The notes under the pieces were generated by a model. The model did not search any database. It saw only the letters and a list, made by a program, of their open reading frames with translations, and was not told the origin of the DNA. Shown piece after piece: positions 35,192 through 45,307 of a stretch of DNA of 64,000 nt. How positions within the stretch are numbered: the first letter of the stretch is position 1; each line of letters starts with the position of its first letter. Source of the DNA: Alphaproteobacteria bacterium. GTDB lineage: Bacteria > Pseudomonadota > Alphaproteobacteria > Rhodobacterales > Rhodobacteraceae. Location of the stretch: positions 1-64,000 of the forward strand of contig JAUHVR010000016.1 of NCBI GenBank assembly GCA_030424865.1. The letters run 5' to 3'. The position numbers and the translations under genes are program-made.

Positions 35192-35722
35192 TCAGTTGCT
35201 TCCCGCGTCTCGTTCAGGGCAATCCTTGCCCAGGGGCGAGCCGTCATAGGCCTTGTCGCCACATTCGTTGATCTCGTGCCAGACATAGCCGCGCCCGTCC
35301 GCCGTGATGGCGACCACGCGGTCAATGCCGTATTCGATGTTGCGCTGCCCGGTGAACACCAAAGCGCTGCCATCAGCGATCTGCGCGCCAATCGCTTCGG
35401 CGTCAAAGCAATCGAACCAGCCCGGGGCCACGCGCGGCTGTGCGCCGTCGTAGAATTCAAAGGTCTCGGACAAAAAGGCCTGGCTGACCGAGGTCGTGAA
35501 ACAGGCGCGATAGCGGATGGGCGAGCTTTCGGAATCGATGGCCCTGAAACTGTCGTACAGAATCGGCTCGGGTTCACCGGTGGCCAGTAGGGTCAGTTCC
35601 ACGTCCCGAGTGCCCGTCGCGGGAACCTCGTCATAGAAGGCATAGATCTGCAGGTAGTACATCGCGACGCCTGCAATCAGCGCAATACTCACAACCCCGC
35701 CTCCCAAGATTTTCCCGTTCAT
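35192..35722 (-). CDS. DUF6446 family protein, membrane-anchored
   Basis: The 176-residue product has a single N-terminal hydrophobic anchor (ILGGGVVSIALIAGVAMYYLQ). A periplasmic domain follows with cysteines (YRACFTT, WFDCFDAEA, NECGDKAY, KDCPE) that could form disulfides. This matches an uncharacterised Rhodobacterales family that recurs between glyQ and glyS; the family name is from memory. Its ATG overlaps the FkbM methyltransferase stop by four bases and glyS begins one base after its stop, so it is cotranscribed with glycyl-tRNA synthetase. Confidence 0.75.
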   Translation of the reverse strand: MNGKILGGGVVSIALIAGVAMYYLQIYAFYDEVPATGTRDVELTLLATGEPEPILYDSFRAIDSESSPIRYRACFTTSVSQAFLSETFEFYDGAQPRVAPGWFDCFDAEAIGAQIADGSALVFTGQRNIEYGIDRVVAITADGRGYVWHEINECGDKAYDGSPLGKDCPERDAGSN

Positions 35723-36501
35723 GACGGCCGAATTCCAAAGGTGATCTTGCGGCCCTTTTGCGAATGGACCACATCAAACCCCATGCCCTTCAGGATGCGC
35801 TCGCACTCTTCGCCGGTTTCGGCACCCTCTCGTTCCGGACCCGTATCCAGAGCGATCTGGCGCGTCCGCGCAAGCACGTCTTTTCCGCCTTCCAAGACTT
35901 CCGGCTCTGCCCCTTCGGCATCGCATTTGATCAGGTCGATCCCGTCCAGATGTGCGGCCAATGCGTCCAGTGGCTGCGCGGGCAGGCGGATCTCGGTGAT
36001 CTGCTGATTGGACGGGGGCCGAAAGATCGAACTGTCAGCCTTGGCGGGCGCGCTGTAGAAGGTCAGTTCTTCTTCGGCTTTCCAGACCAAGGCCTGTTTC
36101 GCCTCGATCTGCGTGCCTTCGACATTCTTGCTCAGGCACCCGAAAACAGTGGGATCGCCCTCAAGCGCCAGAACCCGTGCGCCGCGGTCCGCCATGCCCA
36201 GGGAAAACTCTCCGACGTTGGCGCCGATGTCTATCACCTGGTCGCCCGGTGCGACCTTGATCAGATCGTCCACCGAAAAATGTCGCTGAAGCCGCGCGAC
36301 GCGCTTGTCCCAACCCCAGCGATAGTGCAGCCAACGATCTGCGGCGGGCACGCGAATGGGCCGCTTGTCGGTGTCAATCCGAAGGTGATCCCCTTCTCGC
36401 ACCATTGCCACCGGAAACCATCCGGGGGCGCCAAGCGACGCGCCGGCATTGTGCAACCGTCTGTGAACACGTTCGTACCAGGGCAGATCCAACAGCGACA
36501 T
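35719..36501 (-). CDS. FkbM-family methyltransferase
   Basis: The 260-residue product has the SAM-binding motif VIDIGANVGEFSLGMAD (about residues 88-104), followed by VLALEGDPTVFGCL. The FkbM core motif LIKCDAEGAEPEVLEGGKD lies near residue 190. FkbM enzymes O- or N-methylate sugars, lipids and other small molecules; the substrate is not evident. It sits inside the glyQ-glyS operon, six bases after glyQ and overlapping DUF6446 by four bases. Confidence 0.88.
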   Translation of the reverse strand: MSLLDLPWYERVHRRLHNAGASLGAPGWFPVAMVREGDHLRIDTDKRPIRVPAADRWLHYRWGWDKRVARLQRHFSVDDLIKVAPGDQVIDIGANVGEFSLGMADRGARVLALEGDPTVFGCLSKNVEGTQIEAKQALVWKAEEELTFYSAPAKADSSIFRPPSNQQITEIRLPAQPLDALAAHLDGIDLIKCDAEGAEPEVLEGGKDVLARTRQIALDTGPEREGAETGEECERILKGMGFDVVHSQKGRKITFGIRPS

Positions 36502-36507
36502 TGATGA

Positions 36508-37449
36508 TTACTCCGCCATCTCTAACGCAACACCGCCCGCTTCGGTCTGCACAAATGCATCGGCACAGAGCTTGGCCAAGGCACGGACGCGACCGATATA
36601 GCTTTGGCGTTCGGTGACCGAGATCACCCCGCGCGCGTCCAGCAGGTTGAAGATGTGGCTGGCCTTGATGCACTGATCATAAGCCGGGTGGGCCATGATG
36701 ATGCGTTTGCCGGTCTTGGGATCGTCTGCCGCCTGATCCAGAATGCGCGCGCATTCGGCCTCGGCCTCTTCGAAGTGGCGCAGCAGCACTTCGGTGTCGG
36801 CGACATCGAAGTTCCAGCGTGAATATTCTGCCTCGGTCTGTTTGAAGACATCGCCATAGCTCAGCGCAATCGGCGCCTGTGGGTCGTTGAACGGCATGTC
36901 CATCACGTGGTCGATGCCCAGCACGTACATCGCAAGACGCTCAAGCCCATAGGTCAGCTCGCCCGAGACCGGGTGGCAGTCGTGCCCGCCGACCTGTTGG
37001 AAATAGGTGAACTGGCTGACCTCCATCCCGTCGCACCAGACCTCCCATCCCAGGCCCCAGGCACCAAGCGTGGGGCTTTCCCAGTCGTCCTCGACAAAGC
37101 GCACGTCATGCAGGGACATGTCGATGCCGATCGCTTCGAGCGAGCCGAGGTACAGCTCTTGCAGGTTCGGCGGGCTGGGTTTGATCAGCACCTGGAACTG
37201 GTAGTAATGCTGCAGACGGTTCGGGTTTTCCCCATACCGCCCATCGGTCGGGCGGCGCGAGGGCTGCACGTAGGCCGCGGCCCAGGGCGTCGAACCCAGC
37301 GAGCGCAGCGTGGTGGCCGGGTGAAAGGTACCCGCACCGACTTCCATGTCATAGGGCTGCAGCACGGCGCAGCCGCGCGCGGCCCAGTAGGTCTGAAGCC
37401 GCAGGATGATTTCCTGGAAACTGCGCGGTTTGTCGGTCACGGTCTGCAT
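36508..37449 (-). CDS. glyQ: Glycyl-tRNA synthetase alpha subunit
   Basis: GlyQ is the catalytic chain of the alpha2-beta2 glycyl-tRNA synthetase. The 313-residue product has the class II aaRS motifs: [32 protein letters not shown] at the start, [22 protein letters not shown], the FTYFQQVGG block and [10 protein letters not shown] (motif 3). It is the first gene of a five-gene string ending with the ppdK-like gene. The ATG at 37449 is used; a TTG codon lies immediately upstream in frame. Confidence 0.97.
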   Translation of the reverse strand: MQTVTDKPRSFQEIILRLQTYWAARGCAVLQPYDMEVGAGTFHPATTLRSLGSTPWAAAYVQPSRRPTDGRYGENPNRLQHYYQFQVLIKPSPPNLQELYLGSLEAIGIDMSLHDVRFVEDDWESPTLGAWGLGWEVWCDGMEVSQFTYFQQVGGHDCHPVSGELTYGLERLAMYVLGIDHVMDMPFNDPQAPIALSYGDVFKQTEAEYSRWNFDVADTEVLLRHFEEAEAECARILDQAADDPKTGKRIIMAHPAYDQCIKASHIFNLLDARGVISVTERQSYIGRVRALAKLCADAFVQTEAGGVALEMAE

Positions 37450-37600
37450 CAAGGGCGCCCTGTCGTTGGATCGCCGCTTTCCTAGTCCCGCGGGCCGGTG
37501 GGGTCAATTCCGCCGTCGCGCATAATTTATGATGCAGGCTGCGCCGAATTTGTTAAGAGTCCGGAAGGACACCCAGAACGCGGGCAGATACAGCGACACT

Positions 37601-39376
37601 ATGACCAAACGTTTCTTTTTCATCCTCGCCGCTTTGCTTTTCAGTCTTCGCGCGGCTTTCGCACAGGACGTGATCTATATTCAGGTCGAGGCTCAACCCA
37701 GTCTGGCCCGCGCCGAGGACCGCGCGCGCTTTTATTCCGCCGACCTTGCGGATGTGAACGGCTTTTCGCTGGGCGCCGGTTGGTACGGCGTGGCGCTAGG
37801 GCCTTACGCCCCCTCCGAGGCGCAGGCCATGTTGCAGCGCCTGCGGGCCGAAGGGCGCATTCCGCGTGACAGTTACCTGGCGCAGCCCAACGAATTCCTC
37901 AGCCAGTTCTGGCCGGTCGGCGCTCAGCTGAACCCGCGCGCCCTGCAGCCGGTGGATCCGATCCAGCCCGAGGTGCAGGTCCAGCAGCCGGTCGATGAAC
38001 CCGCGCAAGAGCCGGTCATCATCGAGGCAGAGCCCGAGCCGCTGCCCGTCGTGGACGACGAAACCCCGCGTGAAGCCCGCGCCAGCGAGGCACGCATGAC
38101 CCGCGACGAGAAGAAGGACCTGCAGGTCGCCCTGAAGTGGGCCGGTTTCTACACCGCGGCGATTGACGGTGCCTACGGCCGTGGCACCCGCCGCTCGATG
38201 TCGCTGTGGCAGGAAGAGAACGGGTTTGAACCCACGGGCGTGATGACCACCTATCAACGCGCCCTGCTGCTGCAACAATACAATGCCGTGCTCGAAGGCA
38301 TGGGCCTGCGCACTGTCAACGACACCCGCGCCGGCATCACCATGAAACTGCCAACCGGCGTGGTGAAATTTGACCGCTACGAAAGCCCCTTTGCGCATTA
38401 CGATGCCTCGGGCGACCTAGGCGTCAAGGTTCTGCTGATCAGCCAACCGGGCAGCGCGACGACGCTGTTTGGCCTGTATGACATCATGCAGACGCTTGAG
38501 ATCGTCCCGCTGGACGGTCCGCGTGAAAAGGGGCGGAACTCGTTCACGCTTGTGGGCGAGAACTCCAAGATCGTGTCCTACACCCAGGCAAGCGTTTCGG
38601 ATGGCGCGATCAAGGGCTTTACCCTGATCTGGCCTGCCGGCGACGAGGAACGCCGCACCCGTGTGCTGGACGAGATGATCAAGAGTTTTGAAACCACCAG
38701 TGCCGTTCTGGACCCGGCGTTTGCCGGGGACGCGCCGCAGTCGGTCGACCTGATCTCGGGGCTAGAAGTGCGCAAACCGCGCTTCTCGCGCTCGGGTTTC
38801 TACATCGACCGTTCGGGCACCGTCGTGACCACGCTCGAGGCCGTGCAGGGCTGCGAGCGCGTGACACTGGAGACGGACTACAAGGCCACCGTCGTGGCGC
38901 AGGACGCAGAGCTAGGCATCGCCGTGCTGCGCCCCTCCGAGGCCATTGCCCCGCAAAGCTTTGCCCAGTTCAGCCCGGTCGACCCGCGCCTGAAATCGGA
39001 TGTAGCCGTGGCCGGGTATTCCTATGAAGGCGCAATCGGCTCGCCTCTGCTGACCTTTGGCACGCTGGCTGACCTGCGCGGTTTGCGCGGCGAAGACAAC
39101 GTCAAGCGTCTGGCCATGGCGGTTCTGCCCGGCGATGCGGGCGGTCCTGTCTTTGACATGGCCGGATCGGTCGTTGGCATGTTGCTGCCCCGTGGCAGCG
39201 GCAACCGTCAGCTGCCCGAGGATGTGAACTTTGCCGCCAAGGCCTCGGCCATTCAGGACCTGCTCTCGCAGGCTGGCGTACCGGTGCAAAGCAGCGCGGC
39301 CGCCGCCTCGATGGCGCCCGAGGATCTGAGCAAACTGGCCGGTCGCATGACCGCGCTGGTCAGCTGCTGGGACTGA
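37601..39376 (+). CDS. Secreted peptidoglycan-binding protein with inactive trypsin-like domain
   Basis: The 591-residue product has a signal peptide (residues 1-21), a SPOR-like N-terminal region, a Pro/Glu-rich linker (residues about 125-160) and a PG_binding_1 domain (LQVALKWAGFYTAAIDGAYGRGTR, about 170-193). After a middle domain of unknown fold, residues about 398-560 align with HtrA/trypsin-like proteases. The catalytic triad is gone: TNxHVV reads TTLEAV (Glu413 for His), DIAVL reads GIAVL (Gly439 for Asp) and GNSGGP reads GDAGGP (Ala513 for Ser). It is thus probably a non-catalytic periplasmic scaffold or ligand-binding protein. pepT follows three bases later. Confidence 0.85.
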   Translation: MTKRFFFILAALLFSLRAAFAQDVIYIQVEAQPSLARAEDRARFYSADLADVNGFSLGAGWYGVALGPYAPSEAQAMLQRLRAEGRIPRDSYLAQPNEFLSQFWPVGAQLNPRALQPVDPIQPEVQVQQPVDEPAQEPVIIEAEPEPLPVVDDETPREARASEARMTRDEKKDLQVALKWAGFYTAAIDGAYGRGTRRSMSLWQEENGFEPTGVMTTYQRALLLQQYNAVLEGMGLRTVNDTRAGITMKLPTGVVKFDRYESPFAHYDASGDLGVKVLLISQPGSATTLFGLYDIMQTLEIVPLDGPREKGRNSFTLVGENSKIVSYTQASVSDGAIKGFTLIWPAGDEERRTRVLDEMIKSFETTSAVLDPAFAGDAPQSVDLISGLEVRKPRFSRSGFYIDRSGTVVTTLEAVQGCERVTLETDYKATVVAQDAELGIAVLRPSEAIAPQSFAQFSPVDPRLKSDVAVAGYSYEGAIGSPLLTFGTLADLRGLRGEDNVKRLAMAVLPGDAGGPVFDMAGSVVGMLLPRGSGNRQLPEDVNFAAKASAIQDLLSQAGVPVQSSAAAASMAPEDLSKLAGRMTALVSCWD

Positions 39377-39379
39377 TCC

Positions 39380-40615
39380 ATGACTGAGTTCACTGCTGAA
39401 CTGCAGGACCGGCTGGTGCGTTATTGCGCGATTGACAGCCAGTCGGATCCCGACAGCCCCACCTCGCCGTCAACCGAGTGTCAGCATGACATGCTTGACC
39501 TGCTGGTCGAGGAACTGACCGGCATCGGGGCCAGCGAGGTCACCAAAACGCCTTATGGCACGGTGATCGCCACCCTTCCCGGCTCGGTCGCGGGGCCGGT
39601 CATCGGCTTTCTGGCCCATGTGGACACGGCCCCCCAGTTCAACGCCACGGGCGTGAAGCCGCGCGTGATTTCGGGCTATGACGGCGCGCCGATCACATTT
39701 CCGGACGACCCTGATCTGGTGCTGTCGCCCGAGGATTATCCCTATCTGGCCACCAAGACCGGCGATGACATCGTCACCGCCTCGGGGCTGACGCTGCTGG
39801 GGGCCGACGACAAGGCCGGTGTGGCGATTGTCATGACGATGGCCAGGCACATCCTGAACACACCCGACGTCCCCCGCCCCACGATCCGTGTGGCCTTCAC
39901 TGCCGACGAAGAGATCGGGCGCGGCGTTCTGGAACAGCTGCCCAAGGATCTGGGCGTCGACTTCGCCTATACGCTCGACGGTGCGGAAGAGGGCGAGATC
40001 ATCTACGAGACATTCTCGGCCGATTTTGGCGTTGTCACCGTCAAAGGTGTCTCGATCCATCCGGGCGATGCAAAGGACAAGCTGGTGAATGCCATTCACC
40101 TGGCCTCCAAGATCGTCGGTACCCTGCCGCAAGCGACCATGACGCCCGAAACGACCGAGGGCACCGAGGGTTTCATCCACCTGATCGAGATGAAGGGCGA
40201 TGCCTACCAGATGGAGCTGCGCCTGATCCTGCGGGATTTCGAGATGGAGGGGCTCGAGGCCAAGGGCACCCTGCTGCGGCAGGTCTGCGAGGCCGTCGCC
40301 GCCACCGAGCCCCGCGCCGAAATCACCTGCACAATCACGCCGCAGTACCGAAACATGCGCTACTGGCTGGAAAAGGACATGACCCCGGTCGACCTGGCCC
40401 GCGCAGCACTGGCCGATCTGGGGCTGCAGGAACGCTCGGTTCCGATCCGGGGCGGCACCGACGGGTCGCGTCTGACTGAATTTGGCGTCCCCTGCCCCAA
40501 CCTGTTCACCGGAATGCAGAACGTGCACGGACCGTTGGAATGGGTCTCGGTCCAGGATATGGCGCTGGCGACGCAGCTGTGCCTGAAGATCGCGGATCGC
40601 GCCGCGCAGGGTTAA
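39380..40615 (+). CDS. pepT: Peptidase T (tripeptide aminopeptidase)
   Basis: PepT removes the N-terminal residue from tripeptides in the cytoplasm. The 411-residue product has the M20 dizinc motifs: GFLAHVDTAPQF (His ligand), LGADDKAGVAIVM (bridging Asp), TADEEIGRGV (catalytic Glu and ligand) and LDGAEEGEI. A dimerisation domain precedes a C-terminal ligand in NLFTGMQNVHGPLEW. The length is normal for PepT. It follows the pseudoprotease by three bases and shares its stop with hdaA (TTAA overlap). Confidence 0.95.
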   Translation: MTEFTAELQDRLVRYCAIDSQSDPDSPTSPSTECQHDMLDLLVEELTGIGASEVTKTPYGTVIATLPGSVAGPVIGFLAHVDTAPQFNATGVKPRVISGYDGAPITFPDDPDLVLSPEDYPYLATKTGDDIVTASGLTLLGADDKAGVAIVMTMARHILNTPDVPRPTIRVAFTADEEIGRGVLEQLPKDLGVDFAYTLDGAEEGEIIYETFSADFGVVTVKGVSIHPGDAKDKLVNAIHLASKIVGTLPQATMTPETTEGTEGFIHLIEMKGDAYQMELRLILRDFEMEGLEAKGTLLRQVCEAVAATEPRAEITCTITPQYRNMRYWLEKDMTPVDLARAALADLGLQERSVPIRGGTDGSRLTEFGVPCPNLFTGMQNVHGPLEWVSVQDMALATQLCLKIADRAAQG

Positions 40616-41292
40616 TCTGTGCCCTGCAAACGCAAGAGCACGTCACGCGCAAAGGCGCGCGTGACCTCGCGGCCCTTGTCCATCGCCTCGACATCCAGCG
40701 CCTCGGCCAGTAGGTTGGCCATCGCAAAGGACCGGTCCATGTGAGCCACCAGATACGGCAGCACATCCGGCTTCGGCACAATCAGGCGCGCCTTCAGCAA
40801 ACGCTCGAGCACGGCGCTCAGCAACACGTCATCCGGCGCACCCAGCTCGACGACCTGCGTGCCCTGCATCCGGCTTTGCAGATCGGGCAGGCCGAGCCGC
40901 CAGAGGTTCGGCGGCCGCTGCGCCGTCAGCATCAGCGCGTGCCCTTCCGCCAGCACCAGGTTGTGCAGGTGAAACAGCGCCTCTTCGGTCGGGCGGTCGC
41001 CCTCGATGACCTCGACATCCTCGACCACGACGCACCCGCTGGCCAGCGCCGGAATATCCGCCTGCGCCAGGGTGGCCGCCGCCACAACCGTCGCCCCGCT
41101 GTCGGTGGCCCAGGCCTGCGCCAGGTGCGACTTGCCCGAACCCTCGGCCCCGGTCAGGATCAGTTTGCGCCCACCCCAGTTGCGCCAGCCATCGACGATG
41201 GCGACGGCCAAGGCGTTGCTTTCGGTGACGATGAAATCTTCTCGGCCCACCGCTGGGCGGGTGGCCAGATCAAGTCGGGTCTGTTCGGCCAT
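40612..41292 (-). CDS. hdaA: DnaA-homologue Hda (HdaA)
   Basis: HdaA promotes hydrolysis of DnaA-bound ATP with the beta clamp after replication starts, preventing re-initiation in alphaproteobacteria. The 226-residue product has Walker A GAEGSGKSHLAQAW (residues about 48-61), Walker B GCVVVEDVEVI, and an AAA+ sensor-like RMQGTQVVEL followed by the small helical lid. The DnaA DNA-binding domain IV is missing, as expected. The N-terminus (MAEQTRLDLATRP) has a clamp-binding-like QxxLDL motif. It follows the perM-like gene by four bases. Confidence 0.9.
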   Translation of the reverse strand: MAEQTRLDLATRPAVGREDFIVTESNALAVAIVDGWRNWGGRKLILTGAEGSGKSHLAQAWATDSGATVVAAATLAQADIPALASGCVVVEDVEVIEGDRPTEEALFHLHNLVLAEGHALMLTAQRPPNLWRLGLPDLQSRMQGTQVVELGAPDDVLLSAVLERLLKARLIVPKPDVLPYLVAHMDRSFAMANLLAEALDVEAMDKGREVTRAFARDVLLRLQGTD

Positions 41293-41296
41293 GGTC

Positions 41297-42364
41297 TCAG
41301 GCTCCGTCCCGGCCCGTGATGCCCTTGTAGAGCCGGCTGCCCAGGTATTGCCCCGTGGCGAACCGTGCCAGCACACCCAGCGCCGCCGCCAGGGGAACGG
41401 CTACCAGCATGCCGACAAAACCGAAAAGCGTGCCAAAGACCGACAATGCCAGCAACAGCCAGACGGGATGCAAGCCAACCGACGAGCCCACCAGCTTGGG
41501 TGTCAGCACATTGCCCTCGGCGATCTGCCCGATGAAAAAGATCACGGCCACGGCCGCGATCCAGCCCCATTCGCCCCAGAACTGGAACATGGCCAGACCA
41601 ATCGCCAGGCCTCCGCCGACAATCGCGCCGACATAGGGGATAAAGGTCAAAAGCCCCGCAACAACACCGACCACAAGGCCGAACTGCAGGCCGACCAGCA
41701 TCAGCGCAACCGCGTAATATGTGCCCAGGATCAGGCAGACCGTGCCCATGCCGCGAATGAAGCTTGCCAGAACCTTGTCGATCTCGGACGCCAGATGCCG
41801 GATCACCGGCGCATGGTCGCGCGGCAACAGCCCGTCGATCTGCGCCACCATCCGGTCCCAGTCGACCAGAAGGTAGACCGTGACAACCGGCACGATCACA
41901 AACAGCACCACCACGTTCACCAGCGACCCGACCGAGCCCAGGATCTGGTTCAACAGCTGCCCGCCGCGTTCCTGGATCGTCTGTCCAATCGAGGCCAGCG
42001 ACTGATGCAGGGTGGAATTCTCGTCAACGATCGACGGGAACCGTTCAGTCAGAAAGGCGCGCAGGTCCTGGAACAGGCTGGGGGCGATGTCAAAAAGAGA
42101 AATTGTCTGCCTCACCAGGTTCGGGATGACGACAAGCGCCAAGGCGACAAAGACGATGGTGAAGGCCACGGTGATGATGGCCGTCGCAGCCCCGCGCGAA
42201 AAGCCCCAGTCTTCCAACCGGTCGGCCACGGGGTCGAGGCAATAGGCGATCGCCGCGCCCAGGACAAAGGGCAAAAGCACGTTCCCGAGCGACCAAAGAA
42301 CCAACGCGAGCACCACAGCGGCGATGCCCCAATACTTCATCTGATCGCGGACCGGCAACGCCAT
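41297..42364 (-). CDS. AI-2E/PerM-family transporter
   Basis: The 355-residue product has seven to eight hydrophobic segments. The AI-2E_transport pattern is visible: VLLPFVLGAAIAYCLDP near residue 30, VPVVTVYLLVDWD in the middle, and GLLTFIPYVGAIVGG with LTPKLVGSSVGLHPVW towards the end. The family exports diverse small molecules and includes AI-2 exporters; this member's substrate is unknown. It lies directly upstream of hdaA, a pairing common in alphaproteobacteria, and faces the proS region. Over 220 bases upstream are free of genes. Confidence 0.88.
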   Translation of the reverse strand: MALPVRDQMKYWGIAAVVLALVLWSLGNVLLPFVLGAAIAYCLDPVADRLEDWGFSRGAATAIITVAFTIVFVALALVVIPNLVRQTISLFDIAPSLFQDLRAFLTERFPSIVDENSTLHQSLASIGQTIQERGGQLLNQILGSVGSLVNVVVLFVIVPVVTVYLLVDWDRMVAQIDGLLPRDHAPVIRHLASEIDKVLASFIRGMGTVCLILGTYYAVALMLVGLQFGLVVGVVAGLLTFIPYVGAIVGGGLAIGLAMFQFWGEWGWIAAVAVIFFIGQIAEGNVLTPKLVGSSVGLHPVWLLLALSVFGTLFGFVGMLVAVPLAAALGVLARFATGQYLGSRLYKGITGRDGA

Positions 42365-42584
42365 GACACTCCTTTCGGTTTGTCTTTACATTGCCCATGG
42401 GCGCGGTGGTTTCAAGAAGAGTTGCGCCCGTTCTTGGGAAACGGCCCCTGGGCGCGGGTCTGCCGACCATGATTGTCTGCAGGTGAACGCGTAAACATCC
42501 TTTCAAAAGAAACCCTTGCGCGTTCTGGTGTCGTAGATGGGTGCCGGGCCGCTGAAACCGCGTTTGAGCGGCCCGACGCCAGCA

Positions 42585-43097
42585 TTAGTGGCAGTTCGGG
42601 CGCTGGCCCGGCAGCAGCACCTTGTCGATCACATGGATCACGCCATTGTCGGCCACGATGTCTGCAATCACGACGTTTGCCATCTCGCCGGTGCCGTCCG
42701 CGATGGTCACGCCGTCGCCAGCCGTGATGCACAGACGCTCGGACGCCAGGATCGGCTTGAAGTAGTTCGACCCCGCCGGGAAGTCACCGGCCGTCAGCTT
42801 GCGGTCGTCGACGTGGTACAGCAGCACATTGGTCAGCTGGTCCTTGTTTTCCGGCATCAGCAGCGTGTCGACGGTGCCTTCGGGCAAGGCGGCGAAAGCC
42901 TCGTTCACGGGCGCGTAGACGGTAAAGGGACCGGGGCCCGACAGCGTCTCGGCCAGACCCGCCGCCTGAACAGCTGCCACGAGAGTCGAAAAGCGCTCGT
43001 CGCCTGCGGCGATATCGACGATAGTGTTGGCCGATGCGGCACCAACAGACATGACAAGAGCGGTCGCCGCCGCAGCGACGTTTTTGACGTTGAACAT
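42585..43097 (-). CDS. Secreted fasciclin-domain protein
   Basis: The 170-residue product has a signal peptide (residues about 1-26, ending ASA). A single FAS1 domain follows: [52 protein letters not shown] and the closing [16 protein letters not shown]1 domains mediate adhesion or protein interactions at the cell surface. GGGAGATC precedes the ATG at 43097. It stands alone, divergent from proS. A cysteine pair (LCITA and the C-terminal PNCH) may form a disulfide. Confidence 0.9.
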   Translation of the reverse strand: MFNVKNVAAAATALVMSVGAASANTIVDIAAGDERFSTLVAAVQAAGLAETLSGPGPFTVYAPVNEAFAALPEGTVDTLLMPENKDQLTNVLLYHVDDRKLTAGDFPAGSNYFKPILASERLCITAGDGVTIADGTGEMANVVIADIVADNGVIHVIDKVLLPGQRPNCH

Positions 43098-43253
43098 TTT
43101 ATGATCTCCCAAATGAGTAGTGTCCGGAATACGGTGGCACGGCCGATAGCGATGACTCGGCTCACGGAAACGTCAGCGCGCGTGATCCCTTGCCAAGCAG
43201 GCCCGCATGGCCCAAAACCCATCGGGACAGTTTTGACCCCCAAAGGACCCGCG

Positions 43254-44591
43254 ATGCGCCTCTCCCGCTATTTTCTGCCCGTTCTCAAGGAAAACCCCGC
43301 CGAGGCGCAGATCGTCAGCCACCGGCTGATGCTGCGCGCCGGCATGATCAAGCAAGCCAGCGCCGGGATCTATTCCTGGCTGCCGCTGGGCTTCAAGGTC
43401 CTGCGCAAGATCGAGGATATCGTGCATCAGGAACAGGCGCGCGCCGGGCACCTGGCGATGCAGATGCCGACGATCCAGTCGGCGGACCTGTGGCGCGAAA
43501 GTGGACGCTATGACGCCTATGGCGCCGAGATGCTGCGCATCACCGACCGCCACGACCGCGAGATGCTGTTCACGCCGACCGCCGAAGAGCTGATCACCGA
43601 CATCTTCCGCGCCCATGTCAGCAGCTACAAGGACCTGCCGCTGACCATGTACCAGATCCAGTGGAAGTTCCGCGACGAGATCCGCCCGCGTTTTGGCGTG
43701 ATGCGGGGCCGCGAATTCTACATGAAAGACGGCTACAACTTCGACCTGACCAAAGAGGATGCGCTGCACGCCTACAACCGCCACCTGGTCAGCTATCTGC
43801 GCACCTATGAACGCATGGGCCTGCAGGCGATTCCGATGCGGGCCGACTCGGGGCCCATCGGCGGCGATGACACGCATGAGTTCCTGGTGCTGGCCGAAAC
43901 CGGCGAGAGCGAGGTGTTCTACGACAGCGCCGTCACCGACCTGACCTTTGGCGACCGCGAGATCGACTATGACAGCCACGAGCAGTGTCAGGCGATCCTG
44001 GAAGAGTTCACCTCGAAATACGCCCGCACGGACGAAACCCATGACGAGGCCCTGTTCAACGCGATCCCCGAAGAGCGCCGCCGCGTGGCGCGAGGTATCG
44101 AGGTGGGCCAGATCTTCTATTTCGGCACCAAGTATTCGGAGGCCATGGGCGCGACCGTGCAAGGCCCCGACGGCAAGCCGGTTCCCGTGCACATGGGCAG
44201 CCACGGCATCGGGGTCAGCCGCCTGCTGGGCGCGATCATCGAGGCCAGCCACGACGACAACGGCATCATCTGGCCCGAGGGCGTGACGCCGTTCCACTGC
44301 GGTATCGTGAACCTGAAGCAAGGCGATGAAGAGGCCGACGCGGCCTGTGACGCGCTCTACAAGTCGATGACGGCCATGGGGCTGGAACCGCTGTATGACG
44401 ACCGAAAGGAACGCGCGGGCGGCAAGTTTGCCACGATGGACCTGATCGGCCTGCCCTGGCGCATCACCGTGGGCCCGCGCGGGCTGAAGAATGGCGTGGT
44501 CGAACTGACCTCGCGCCGGACTGGCGAAAGCGAAGAGCTGCCGCCCGAACAGGCGCTGGCCAAGATCGCCAAGATCTACGAAGGGATCTGA
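43254..44591 (+). CDS. proS: Prolyl-tRNA synthetase, alphaproteobacterial short form
   Basis: ProS charges tRNA-Pro. The 445-residue product has the class II catalytic motifs [33 protein letters not shown], the motif 2 [21 protein letters not shown], and [15 protein letters not shown] (motif 3), then an anticodon-binding domain. The bacterial-type editing insertion (INS, about 180 residues) between motifs 2 and 3 is absent, as in other alphaproteobacteria. Editing of Ala-tRNA-Pro, if done, must be by a free-standing domain elsewhere. AAAGGA precedes the ATG. Confidence 0.96.
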   Translation: MRLSRYFLPVLKENPAEAQIVSHRLMLRAGMIKQASAGIYSWLPLGFKVLRKIEDIVHQEQARAGHLAMQMPTIQSADLWRESGRYDAYGAEMLRITDRHDREMLFTPTAEELITDIFRAHVSSYKDLPLTMYQIQWKFRDEIRPRFGVMRGREFYMKDGYNFDLTKEDALHAYNRHLVSYLRTYERMGLQAIPMRADSGPIGGDDTHEFLVLAETGESEVFYDSAVTDLTFGDREIDYDSHEQCQAILEEFTSKYARTDETHDEALFNAIPEERRRVARGIEVGQIFYFGTKYSEAMGATVQGPDGKPVPVHMGSHGIGVSRLLGAIIEASHDDNGIIWPEGVTPFHCGIVNLKQGDEEADAACDALYKSMTAMGLEPLYDDRKERAGGKFATMDLIGLPWRITVGPRGLKNGVVELTSRRTGESEELPPEQALAKIAKIYEGI

Positions 44592-44596
44592 GCGCG

Positions 44597-45220
44597 ATGA
44601 AGACCGTTCTGGCCTTTGGTGACAGCCTGACCTGGGGCGCAATTCCCGGGGCGGGCGGTCGGCATGCCCACGAGGTGCGTTGGCCAAATGTTGTCGCGGC
44701 AGCGCTTGGGCCGGATGTCGAGGTGATCACCGACGGGCTGCGCGGGCGGCACACCGCCTATGACATGCAGACCTCGGTCGCCGACTGCAACGGGGCCGGG
44801 GTTTTGCCGACGGTCCTGTCGACCCATGCACCGATCGACCTTGTGGTGATCATGTTGGGCACCAATGACGTGGTCTGGGGCCGAAGCGCCGCCGAGGCGC
44901 GGCGGGGCATGTCCCGGCTGATCGAGGTCATCCGCCACCACCCCATGCGGCTGCCCCAGCCGCATGTGCCCCAGGTTTTGGTCGTCTCGCCGCCGCCTCC
45001 GATGGAAACCGCCGAGAACCCGGAACTGACGCCCGAGATTGCCCGCCAAAGCAACGCGCTGGCCGGACAATTGGCGGCCGAGGCAGAGCTACAGGGTGTA
45101 GCGTTCTTCGACGCCGGCAGTGTCGCACAGGTTTCGCCATTGGACGGGTTTCACCTGGACGCCGAAAACACCCGCGCCTTGGGCCAGGCGCTGATCGCGC
45201 CGATCAAGGCACTGCTCTGA
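44597..45220 (+). CDS. SGNH/GDSL-family esterase
   Basis: The 207-residue cytoplasmic-looking protein has the four SGNH blocks: LAFGDSLTWG with the nucleophile Ser (residue about 10), the Gly of GLRGRHTAYD, LGTNDV with the oxyanion Asn, and DGFHLDAE with the Asp-His pair. Such arylesterases hydrolyse short-chain esters, lactones or related bonds; the natural substrate is unknown. It lies five bases after proS and is probably cotranscribed. Confidence 0.9.
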   Translation: MKTVLAFGDSLTWGAIPGAGGRHAHEVRWPNVVAAALGPDVEVITDGLRGRHTAYDMQTSVADCNGAGVLPTVLSTHAPIDLVVIMLGTNDVVWGRSAAEARRGMSRLIEVIRHHPMRLPQPHVPQVLVVSPPPPMETAENPELTPEIARQSNALAGQLAAEAELQGVAFFDAGSVAQVSPLDGFHLDAENTRALGQALIAPIKALL

Positions 45221-45307
45221 CGCGGGACTTGCCGCGTCGGCACTGATATGCTTTCTTGAATGTAACGCGCGAACCTGGCCCCTTTGAGGAGGAGAGGAGC
45301 GTTTCCT

